Source: Tissierellia bacterium (GTDB lineage Bacteria > Bacillota > Clostridia > Tissierellales > Tissierellaceae). Taken from it: a stretch of DNA of 43,217 nt. The position numbers and the translations under genes were made by a program. The notes below the pieces were generated by a model that saw nothing but the letters and a program-made list of their open reading frames with translations, was not told where the DNA came from and did not search any database. Of this stretch, positions 37,470 to 43,217 are shown one piece after another (position 1 is the stretch's first letter; each line of letters starts with the position of its first letter). The stretch spans positions 1 to 43,217 of the forward strand of contig JAQVYQ010000011.1 of assembly GCA_028708575.1 (NCBI GenBank), in the 5' to 3' direction.

Positions 37470-38806
37470 TAATTCACCCCTAATTTTAATGTTTCTATAA
37501 ATTTATACCCATCAACTATACAAGGCTTTATTTTTATTCCCAATATTTTTGTGACTTCCTCAAGTGATAAATTATCTAGAAAAATATCTTCACCATTCCT
37601 TAACATGGAATTAGGTATATATATTATATCCGCATCTTTATATCCTTTAAGTTGAGATACTAAATCATTGCCAGTGATTAATCCCGAAACAGTGATAGTA
37701 TCACCAAAAAAGTTATTCTTTATAGGTACTACTGTTATATCAAGATTATCAAATTTTAATTTTATCTTTGACACTATTTTATTCATATAGTCAAAAGCAA
37801 GAGTTCCTGTTGCAATAATAATCTTATATTTAATGTGTTTTATACTATCCATTCCTTCAAGAACCTCTTCGATTTCAAAATCAAAAGATTTCATTAAGCC
37901 TACACCATTTTCATATTGAGGGAATCCTTCATATGTATTATAAGATGGTAATTCTATTTTTGACAAACAGTAAAATTCATCAGAAGCAAATACAAAACGA
38001 CTTCCTATTTCTAAAAGGTATCTATCTTGCATTGATTTAACTGTATTAATTAACTTTGTTGAAGTTTCATAGTTAAATGGTTTTATTATTTCTAAGTTTT
38101 TTCTATATTTTGTGATACCAACTGGTACTATAGCTACAGAATGAATTGTTGAATGAAGTTTTGATAAATCATCAATTGTATTTTCCAATTCAGAGCCATC
38201 ATTGACATCTGGAACAAGTACTATTTGACAATTTACTTCTAAATTAGCCTTATGGAATCTTTTCAATATTTCATATACTCTTCCCGCGTTTTTATTTTTT
38301 AACATTTTAATTCTAAGTTCTGGATTAGTAGTATGAACCGAAACATTAATTGGGCTTAATTTGTATTTAATAATTCTATCTATCTCTTCATTGCTCATAT
38401 TTGTTAAGGTAATGAAGTTGCCTTGTAAAAAAGACAATCTAGAATCGTCATCTTTAAAATATAATGTATCTCTCATATTTGGAGGAAGTTGATCAATAAA
38501 GCAAAACATACATTTGTTTTTACATGTCTTTGCCTTATCAATTAAAGGATTAGTAAATACTATTCCCATATCCTCATTATAATCCTTTTCAATTTCAAAT
38601 TCCCAAATTTCTCCATTAGGATTTTGAATCTTCATAATTATAAAATCATCAGATATTAAATATTTATAGTCTATTACATCTTTGACTACTACACCATTAA
38701 TTGATATTAATATATCACCAGAATTTATTCCTAATTCATCTGCAATACTACCAACTATAATATCCTCAATAATATTTTTTGATTCTTCTATATTACTTAT
38801 TTCCAT
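37469..38806 (-). CDS. DUF512 radical-SAM protein with PDZ-like domain
   Basis: A 445-aa protein conserved in anaerobic Bacillota beside der. The N-terminal PDZ-like part (about 13-75) has [19 protein letters not shown], a peptide-binding fold. CKNKCMFC (C95, C99, C102) is the radical-SAM cluster site, followed by [21 protein letters not shown]. The C-terminal DUF512 domain carries [10 protein letters not shown] and [16 protein letters not shown]. Its reaction is not known to me. The overlap with der suggests a link to ribosome assembly or to a common stress condition, but this is inference. It follows glyA across a terminator. Confidence 0.9.
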   Translation of the reverse strand: MEISNIEESKNIIEDIIVGSIADELGINSGDILISINGVVVKDVIDYKYLISDDFIIMKIQNPNGEIWEFEIEKDYNEDMGIVFTNPLIDKAKTCKNKCMFCFIDQLPPNMRDTLYFKDDDSRLSFLQGNFITLTNMSNEEIDRIIKYKLSPINVSVHTTNPELRIKMLKNKNAGRVYEILKRFHKANLEVNCQIVLVPDVNDGSELENTIDDLSKLHSTIHSVAIVPVGITKYRKNLEIIKPFNYETSTKLINTVKSMQDRYLLEIGSRFVFASDEFYCLSKIELPSYNTYEGFPQYENGVGLMKSFDFEIEEVLEGMDSIKHIKYKIIIATGTLAFDYMNKIVSKIKLKFDNLDITVVPIKNNFFGDTITVSGLITGNDLVSQLKGYKDADIIYIPNSMLRNGEDIFLDNLSLEEVTKILGIKIKPCIVDGYKFIETLKLGVN

Positions 38807-38825
38807 GAATTTACCTGCCGCCTTT

Positions 38826-38858
38826 AAAAAATTTAAGCCTACAGATAACTGTAGGCTT
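38826..38858 (-). terminator. Intrinsic terminator after glyA
   Basis: Perfect 10-bp stem AAGCCTACAG/CTGTAGGCTT (38835-38858) with a 4-nt loop; on the minus strand AAATTTTTT follows. It begins about 8 nt after the glyA stop codon. No clear promoter for the DUF512 gene is seen in the 20 nt left before it. Confidence 0.8.
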
Positions 38859-38865
38859 ATTTAAT

Positions 38866-40098
38866 TTATTTATAAAGTGGAAATCTTGAACAAAGAGCAT
38901 GAACCCTTCCTTTAATTTCTTCTCTATCATTATTTTCATCTAAAGCAAGAGTAATTAATTCAGCTATTTCTTTCATTTCCTCTTCTTTCATTCCTCTAGT
39001 AGTCATAGCTGGTGTTCCTAATCTAATACCACTAGTTACAAAAGGAGTTTCAGTTTCATTTGGAATAGTGTTTTTATTGACTGTTATTCCAACTTCATCT
39101 AATAAAGTTTCTGCTTTTTTTCCTGTTAGTCCTTTAGATTTTACATTTACTAATAGCAAGTGATTATCTGTACCACCTGATACTAATTTAAAACCATTAT
39201 CTATTAAACCTTCAGCTAAAACTTTTGCATTTTTTATAACTTGTTCTTGATAATCTTTAAAATCATCTTTTAGAGCTTCACCAAATGCAACAGCTTTTGC
39301 TGCGATAACATGCATTAAAGGTCCGCCTTGTAAACCTGGGAATATAGCTTTATCTATTTTTTTTGCAAATTCTTCTTTACATAAGATTGCCCCACCTCTT
39401 GGTCCTCTCAATGTTTTATGTGTAGTAGTAGTAACAAAATCTGCATATGGTACCGGACTTTGATGTAGTCCAGTAGCTACTAAACCTGCTATATGTGCCA
39501 TATCGACCATAAGATAAGCACCAACTTCATCTGCAATCTCTCTAAACTTTTTAAAATCAATTTCTCTTGGATATGCACTAGCTCCTGCAACTATCATTTT
39601 TGGTTGTTCTTTAATTGTAATTTCTCTAACTACATCATAATCAATAGTTTCAGTTTCTTTATCTACACCATAATCTACAAAATTATAATACATTCCGGAG
39701 ATATTTACTGGACTACCATGAGTTAGATGACCGCCTTCTGCTAGATTCATACCTAATACTTTATCTCCTGGTTTTAAAACTGCTAAATATACTCCTAAAT
39801 TGGCATTTGAGCCTGAATGAGGCTGCACATTAGAATGATCTGCATTAAATAGTTCTTTTAATCTGCTATTGGCTAAATCCTCCACTTGGTCAATTATTTC
39901 ACAGCCACCATAATATCTTCTACCAGAATAGCCCTCAGCATATTTGTTTGTCAGTTGACTTCCCATGGCTTCCATAACTTGCTCTGAAACAAAATTTTCA
40001 GATGCTATTAACTCAATATTATTTTGCTGTCTAATTATTTCCTTATCGATAATTTCTTTAATAATGTGATCTTGATTCTCAAGATTAGTAAAATCCAT
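38866..40098 (-). CDS. glyA: Serine hydroxymethyltransferase GlyA
   Basis: PLP enzyme interconverting serine and glycine while loading tetrahydrofolate with a one-carbon unit; that pool also feeds the formyl donor used by Fmt. [15 protein letters not shown] (about 53-67) and the PLP lysine in [15 protein letters not shown] (about 226) are diagnostic; HSGSNAN and [14 protein letters not shown] are further signatures. At 410 aa it is normal. AAAAGGAG precedes the ATG. It lies about 65 nt after the CsoR-type gene with no strong promoter in that gap. Confidence 0.97.
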   Translation of the reverse strand: MDFTNLENQDHIIKEIIDKEIIRQQNNIELIASENFVSEQVMEAMGSQLTNKYAEGYSGRRYYGGCEIIDQVEDLANSRLKELFNADHSNVQPHSGSNANLGVYLAVLKPGDKVLGMNLAEGGHLTHGSPVNISGMYYNFVDYGVDKETETIDYDVVREITIKEQPKMIVAGASAYPREIDFKKFREIADEVGAYLMVDMAHIAGLVATGLHQSPVPYADFVTTTTHKTLRGPRGGAILCKEEFAKKIDKAIFPGLQGGPLMHVIAAKAVAFGEALKDDFKDYQEQVIKNAKVLAEGLIDNGFKLVSGGTDNHLLLVNVKSKGLTGKKAETLLDEVGITVNKNTIPNETETPFVTSGIRLGTPAMTTRGMKEEEMKEIAELITLALDENNDREEIKGRVHALCSRFPLYK

Positions 40099-40163
40099 TT
40101 CACAAAACTCCTTTTCGTTAAGTATTTTTATTCATCAATAATGCTAAAAATAATAAATCTGGA

Positions 40164-40439
40164 TTATCTTTGCTTTGTATATTTTAGCATTATATCAATA
40201 AGCTTATTTAGATCATTTTCATCAACCTTATTTTCTTTTTCATCAATATTTAAACATTTATGCATATAATTTTCTAATACTAAACCGCCTACATTATTTA
40301 ATGCAGATCTTACTGAAGCTATTTGTATTAATATATCTCCACAATACTGCTCTTCATCAATCATTTTTTGTATCCCTTTTACCTGTCCTTCAATCTTTCT
40401 TAGTCTTATTATAATATCTCTCTTATCATTCAAAGACAC
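40164..40439 (-). CDS. CsoR/RcnR-family (DUF156) transcriptional regulator, noncanonical ligand set
   Basis: A 91-aa all-helical repressor of the metal- and thiol-sensing CsoR/FrmR family, identified by RLRKIEGQVKGIQKMIDEEQYCGDILIQIASVRSAL. Cu(I)-sensing members use a Cys, then His and Cys in HxxxC. Here C33 and C62 are kept at the usual 29-residue spacing, but the His position (four before C62) is Tyr58. Two cysteines without the His is the arrangement of the persulfide sensor CstR, so thiol sensing is possible; copper sensing is less likely. It starts 6 nt after the rseC-type gene and is probably co-transcribed with it. No transporter or sulfur gene is adjacent to suggest the target. Confidence 0.88.
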   Translation of the reverse strand: MSLNDKRDIIIRLRKIEGQVKGIQKMIDEEQYCGDILIQIASVRSALNNVGGLVLENYMHKCLNIDEKENKVDENDLNKLIDIMLKYTKQR

Positions 40440-40445
40440 GGCCTC

Positions 40446-40865
40446 CTAAAGAACTCTAATCATGACAATAGCTGATTTATCTTTTGCTGCGATTTTAGTA
40501 TCAATAAATTTCACTATTATACTAGATATAAAGAGAAAGATAATACCATTTACAAAGCTTAAAATTTCATAGTTAGAATTCCCATTGGATTTAAAATAAA
40601 TATGTCCTAAGGCTATACCAGCAATTAAAAACAAAAATGGTATCATGTAAACAATTAAAGTATATTTTAATAAGTTATTAGACTCACCTTGAATTTCTAC
40701 ATAATCACCAACTTTAGCATTCATACTATTCTTTATAGTCACAATGTGCATTTGTTTCTCTGGACTTCCTCCACATTTATTACAACTACCACAGGCTGCA
40801 GAACGTTGAATTTCTAATTCAGCTTTATCATCGATAATACTCTTAACAACACCTATTTGCTCCAT
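40446..40865 (-). CDS. SoxR-reducing system protein RseC/MucC family
   Basis: A 139-aa membrane protein of the RseC/MucC family. The N-terminal cytoplasmic part carries AACGSCNKCGG with three cysteines in CxxCxxC (25, 28, 31); two membrane helices follow (about 70-88 and 100-120), then a short basic tail. In Proteobacteria RseC helps reduce the Fe-S regulator SoxR; in Clostridia such proteins occur beside Rnf or alone and the role is not settled. GGGGAG serves the ATG. A good promoter lies about 40 nt upstream, and the CsoR-type gene follows within 6 nt, placing a cysteine-rich membrane protein and a cysteine-based repressor in one unit. Confidence 0.82.
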   Translation of the reverse strand: MEQIGVVKSIIDDKAELEIQRSAACGSCNKCGGSPEKQMHIVTIKNSMNAKVGDYVEIQGESNNLLKYTLIVYMIPFLFLIAGIALGHIYFKSNGNSNYEILSFVNGIIFLFISSIIVKFIDTKIAAKDKSAIVMIRVL

Positions 40866-40902
40866 AATACACTCCCCAATGCAGAAATTTTAATCTATTA
40901 TC

Positions 40903-40930
40903 ATTATACCATAATAAACATTTAACTGAA
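40903..40930 (-). promoter_or_regulatory. Promoter of the rseC-csoR type unit
   Basis: TGGTATAAT on the minus strand (40903-40911) is an extended -10 box identical to consensus. Possible -35 boxes are TTCAGT at 16 nt or TTGTTC at 19 nt. Transcription would start near 40896, about 30 nt before the start codon. Confidence 0.6.
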
Positions 40931-40956
40931 CAATTATAATAGTATAAATTTTTATA

Positions 40957-40991
40957 AACAATAGAAGCAATTGTAGTTCGCTTCTATTGTT
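40957..40991 (-). terminator. Intrinsic terminator after aspS
   Basis: Perfect 12-bp stem AACAATAGAAGC (40957-40968) with GCTTCTATTGTT (40980-40991) over an 11-nt loop. The minus-strand tail TTATAAAAATTTAT is only moderately T-rich. It makes aspS monocistronic. Confidence 0.65.
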
Positions 40992-41001
40992 TAATAGTTT
41001 A

Positions 41002-42777
41002 TTAAACTAATACATTAATGTGTACTTCTTCTAATTGTTTATTTGGCACAGAAGTTGGTGCATCTGTCAACAAGCAAGTTGCAGATTGAGTTTTAGGAAA
41101 TGCAATTACATCTCTAATATTTGAACTATCTGAAAATAGCATTATTAATCTGTCTAAACCATACGCTATTCCACCGTGTGGTGGAGTTCCATATTTAAAT
41201 GCATCCATTAAGAACCCAAATTTGTTACTGGATTCTTCTTCGCTAAATCCTAAGGCTTTAAACATTTTAGCTTGCAAATCTGAATTGTTAATCCTAATAC
41301 TACCACCGCCCATTTCATCTCCATTTATTACAATATCATAGGCTTTTGCTCTTACAAGCTCTGGGTTAGTCTCTAACATATCAATATCTTCATCTAGTGG
41401 GTGTGTAAAAGGATGATGTTTAGCAACATATCTATTCTCTTCTTCGTCAAATTCCAGTAATGGAAACTCAGTAATCCAGACTAATTTGTAATCATCATTT
41501 GATAGAATTTCTAGTCTTTTGGCAACTTCATTTCTCAAGTTACCTAAACTATCGCATACTATTGATAGTTTATCAGCGATTATTAAAATTATATCGCCTT
41601 CTTGCCCTTCAAATCTTTCAAGTATAGTTTTTAATTCATCTTCACTAAAAAATTTAGATATAGGAGATGTCACTCCTTCGTCAGTAATTTTAATCCATGC
41701 AAGCCCTTTTGCTCCATAAGTTTTTGCAAATTCTTCTAGTGAGTTAATGTCTTTTCTTGAGAATCTATCTGCATATCCTTTAACATTTATACCCTTAACT
41801 ACACCACCATTTTCCAAAGTTGTAGTAAATACTTTAAATCCACAACTTTTTACTAAATCGGATATATCTTTAAATTCAAAACCGAATCTTAAATCAGGTT
41901 TATCTACTCCGTATTTTTCCATTGCTTCCTTATATGTCATTCTTTTAATTGGAAGATCAATTTCTACATCTTTAATGTCTTTGAATAAGCGATATAATAA
42001 TTTTTCATTCATGTTTATTACATCATCTACATCAACAAATGACATTTCTACATCTATTTGAGTAAACTCTGGTTGCCTATTTGCTCTTAAATCTTCATCT
42101 CTAAAACATTTAACAATTTGATAATATCTATCCATTCCAGATACCATTAACAATTGTTTCAAAAGTTGTGGAGATTGAGGCAATGCATAGAAACGACCTT
42201 GATTAACACGACTTGGAACTAAGTAGTCTCTAGCTCCTTCTGGTGTTGGTTTAGTAAGCATTGGCGTTTCAATTTCGACAAAATTATTCTCATAAAAAAA
42301 GTCTCTTACGACCTTTGCAGTTTTTGCCCTAAGTTTAAGATTAGCTTGCATCTTAGGTTTTCTTAAATCTAGGTATCTGTATTTCAGCCTCATAGTTTCA
42401 GAAACATTATCATCATCTTTAATATATATTGGTGGAGTAGCAGCTTCATCTAGTATTTTTAATTCCTCAACTAAAACTTCTACTTCTCCAGTTGAAATAT
42501 CTTTATTGATTGATTGTCTAGCACGAACTTTTCCTCTTATGGCCAGTACATATTCAGATCTTACTTTTTCAGCCTTTCTAAATATTTCTTCTGATATGGT
42601 GTCATCTACAACAATCTGTGATATACCTGTAGTATCTCTAAGATCCAAGAAAACTATTGAACCTAAATTTCTATCTTTTTGTACCCAACCCATTAATACA
42701 ACTTCTTCTCCTATGTTTTCTGTTCTTAAATTACCACACATAGCAGTTCTTCTTAAACTACCCATTTTTTCTCCCAT
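41002..42777 (-). CDS. aspS: Aspartate-tRNA ligase AspRS
   Basis: Charges tRNA-Asp. N-terminal OB-fold anticodon-binding domain (about 1-110, GNLRTENIGEEVVLMGWVQ), then the class II catalytic core with FRDEDLRANRQPEFTQID (motif 2), the bacterial GAD insertion (about 290-410), and GIAYGLDRLIML (motif 3). At 591 aa it is of bacterial type. GAGGAGG lies 7 nt before the first ATG. Expression is controlled by the T-box leader upstream. Whether it also mischarges tRNA-Asn cannot be decided from the sequence alone. Confidence 0.97.
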   Translation of the reverse strand: MGEKMGSLRRTAMCGNLRTENIGEEVVLMGWVQKDRNLGSIVFLDLRDTTGISQIVVDDTISEEIFRKAEKVRSEYVLAIRGKVRARQSINKDISTGEVEVLVEELKILDEAATPPIYIKDDDNVSETMRLKYRYLDLRKPKMQANLKLRAKTAKVVRDFFYENNFVEIETPMLTKPTPEGARDYLVPSRVNQGRFYALPQSPQLLKQLLMVSGMDRYYQIVKCFRDEDLRANRQPEFTQIDVEMSFVDVDDVINMNEKLLYRLFKDIKDVEIDLPIKRMTYKEAMEKYGVDKPDLRFGFEFKDISDLVKSCGFKVFTTTLENGGVVKGINVKGYADRFSRKDINSLEEFAKTYGAKGLAWIKITDEGVTSPISKFFSEDELKTILERFEGQEGDIILIIADKLSIVCDSLGNLRNEVAKRLEILSNDDYKLVWITEFPLLEFDEEENRYVAKHHPFTHPLDEDIDMLETNPELVRAKAYDIVINGDEMGGGSIRINNSDLQAKMFKALGFSEEESSNKFGFLMDAFKYGTPPHGGIAYGLDRLIMLFSDSSNIRDVIAFPKTQSATCLLTDAPTSVPNKQLEEVHINVLV

Positions 42778-42790
42778 CTTTAATCCTCCT

Positions 42791-42836
42791 CAAAAAATAA
42801 TAAACCTCTCATCTCTGATATTCAGGGACGAGAGGT
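42791..42836 (-). terminator. Terminator of the aspS T-box leader
   Basis: On the minus strand ACCTCTCGTCCCTGA and CAGAGATGAGAGGT form a long stem with a few G-T or mismatched pairs, followed by TTTATTATTTTTT. It overlaps the 3' side of the antiterminator region and ends just before the aspS ribosome binding site. Confidence 0.8.
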
Positions 42837-43032
42837 AATCTCGCGGTACCACCCTAATTAGGTATTCCTCACTCTATGATATAACGCTATACGCGAACAA
42901 TCCAAAACGATTGTTTACTCAAAGATGTCTTCATTAACTATTAGTATCGATTTTCACCAAATATCGACTCTCTTGAACTAAGAAAATTAATTACTACTTC
43001 TTATCATTGTAAATATGCAATTATATTTGTTA
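42837..43032 (-). ncRNA. T-box leader of aspS (aspartate specifier)
   Basis: The minus strand carries the T-box GGGTGGTACCGCG (42842-42854), the sequence whose bulge pairs with the tRNA acceptor end. Upstream are the stem I elements AGAGAGTCGAT and GGTG in the distal loop, then GAAGACATCTTTGAG, in which GAC (42927-42929) is the likely Asp specifier codon, and a stem III hairpin AACAATC/GATTGTT. The 5' end is inferred from the promoter. Uncharged tRNA-Asp would favour the antiterminator and aspS transcription. Confidence 0.92.
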
Positions 43033-43038
43033 AACCTA

Positions 43039-43067
43039 ATTATATTCAAATTAGCTATTAGTGTCAA
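43039..43067 (-). promoter_or_regulatory. Consensus sigma-A promoter of the aspS T-box leader
   Basis: TTGACA (43062-43067), exactly 17 nt, TATAAT (43039-43044) on the minus strand: a full consensus match. The start site would be near 43032. It lies just after the 3' end of the upstream hemZ-like gene. Confidence 0.88.
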
Positions 43068-43086
43068 GTTAACAAATTAAATCGAT

Positions 43087-43217
43087 TTAGTCTAAAATAT
43101 TTCTTTTATTATTAATAATTTCATCAAATCTATTCAAATATTCATTTAAACTTCTAAAATTATATAATCTTTCAAGCTTATTTTCACCTGGATAATATAT
43201 TTTCGAAGTAGCCCCTA
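43087..43217 (-). CDS. hemZ: C-terminal end of a probable coproporphyrinogen dehydrogenase HemZ (partial)
   Basis: Only the last 43 codons are inside the window, reading GATSKIYYPGEN, then KLERLYNFRSLNEYLNRFDEI to a TAA at 43087-43089. The pattern GAxSK, then ENxxER, then NxxSxxEYLNRxDEII resembles the C-terminus of clostridial HemZ, an oxygen-independent radical-SAM enzyme of the coproporphyrinogen oxidase type. HemZ often lies just upstream of hisS-aspS in Clostridia, which supports the call; hisS is not between them here. The catalytic part is outside the window, so the assignment is tentative. Confidence 0.5.
   Translation of the reverse strand, partial: GATSKIYYPGENKLERLYNFRSLNEYLNRFDEIINNKRNILD

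Noticed and set aside
40140-40191. Inverted repeat AATGCTAAAA/TTTTAGCATT spanning the end of the CsoR-type gene and the glyA leader
   Set aside because: Arms are 10 bp and AT-rich, 32 nt apart, with one arm inside codons of the CsoR-type gene. This is within chance expectation for such sequence, and it does not resemble known CsoR operators.
41747-42061. 104-aa + strand ORF inside aspS
   Set aside because: It is a shadow of the AspRS GAD region on the opposite strand.

Overview
The window is a 43.2 kb stretch of chromosome from a low-GC, endospore-forming, monoderm member of the Bacillota. SpoIVA and YlbJ point to sporulation. DivIVA, SepF, PASTA-kinase PrkC and RemA, together with a TPP riboswitch and an aspartyl T-box, point to Bacillota. 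The strong AT bias, the HlyD-like gene next to yggS-sepF and the RseC-family gene suggest a Clostridia/Tissierellia lineage; that placement is an inference. Almost everything is housekeeping. There are no insertion sequences, phage genes, CRISPR arrays, tRNAs or rRNAs that I can see.

Layout. (1) 1-4.9 kb: ylbJ (+) converges on a minus-strand run recG-rsmD-coaD-coiled-coil protein. (2) 4.9-7.4 kb: asp23-like and fakA-like genes (-), divergent from rpmB (+). (3) 7.4-9.0 kb: a TPP-riboswitch-controlled thiT-thiN unit followed by a 56-aa membrane protein missed by the ORF track. (4) 9.1-23.7 kb: a long minus-strand run reading yicC, remA, gmk, rpoZ, coaBC, priA, def, fmt, yugP-like, rsmB, rlmN, prpC, prkC, rsgA, rpe. 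(5) 23.8-25.6 kb: rqcH (+), convergent with pyrR. (6) 25.6-32.8 kb: a minus-strand division and cell-surface cluster: 126-aa membrane protein, HlyD-like, yggS, sepF, yggT, ylmH, divIVA, traR-like, lspA, rluD-type, pyrR. (7) 32.9-38.8 kb: spoIVA alone, then a radical-SAM DUF512 gene, der, plsY, gpsA. (8) 38.9-43.2 kb: glyA, a csoR-type regulator with an rseC-type membrane protein, T-box-controlled aspS, and the 3' end of a probable hemZ.

From recG to yggS the gene order follows the known Bacillus subtilis order closely (ylmE-F-G-H-divIVA-ylyA-lspA-ylyB-pyrR ... rqcH-yicC-remA-gmk-rpoZ-coaBC-priA-def-fmt-rsmB-rlmN-prpC-prkC-rsgA-rpe-thiN-rpmB-yloU-yloV-recG). Departures are the inserted thiT/riboswitch and yugP, the absence of ileS, and a different small ORF where spoVM sits in B. 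subtilis.

Themes: translation start-up and ribosome maturation (fmt, def, rsmB, rsmD, rlmN, rsgA, der, rpmB), ribosome rescue (rqcH, ylmH), coenzyme A (coaBC, coaD), phospholipid precursors (gpsA, plsY, fakA), Ser/Thr signalling (prkC, prpC), and septum placement (divIVA, sepF, yggT). Many terminators overlap coding ends. The clearest unusual observations are the rqcH/pyrR palindrome that fixes identical protein C-termini, the unannotated 56-aa ORF with its ribosome binding site inside a hairpin, an orphan HlyD-like adaptor in the division operon, and a CsoR-family protein whose copper-ligand histidine is a tyrosine. I found no convincing new multi-gene defence or metabolic system.
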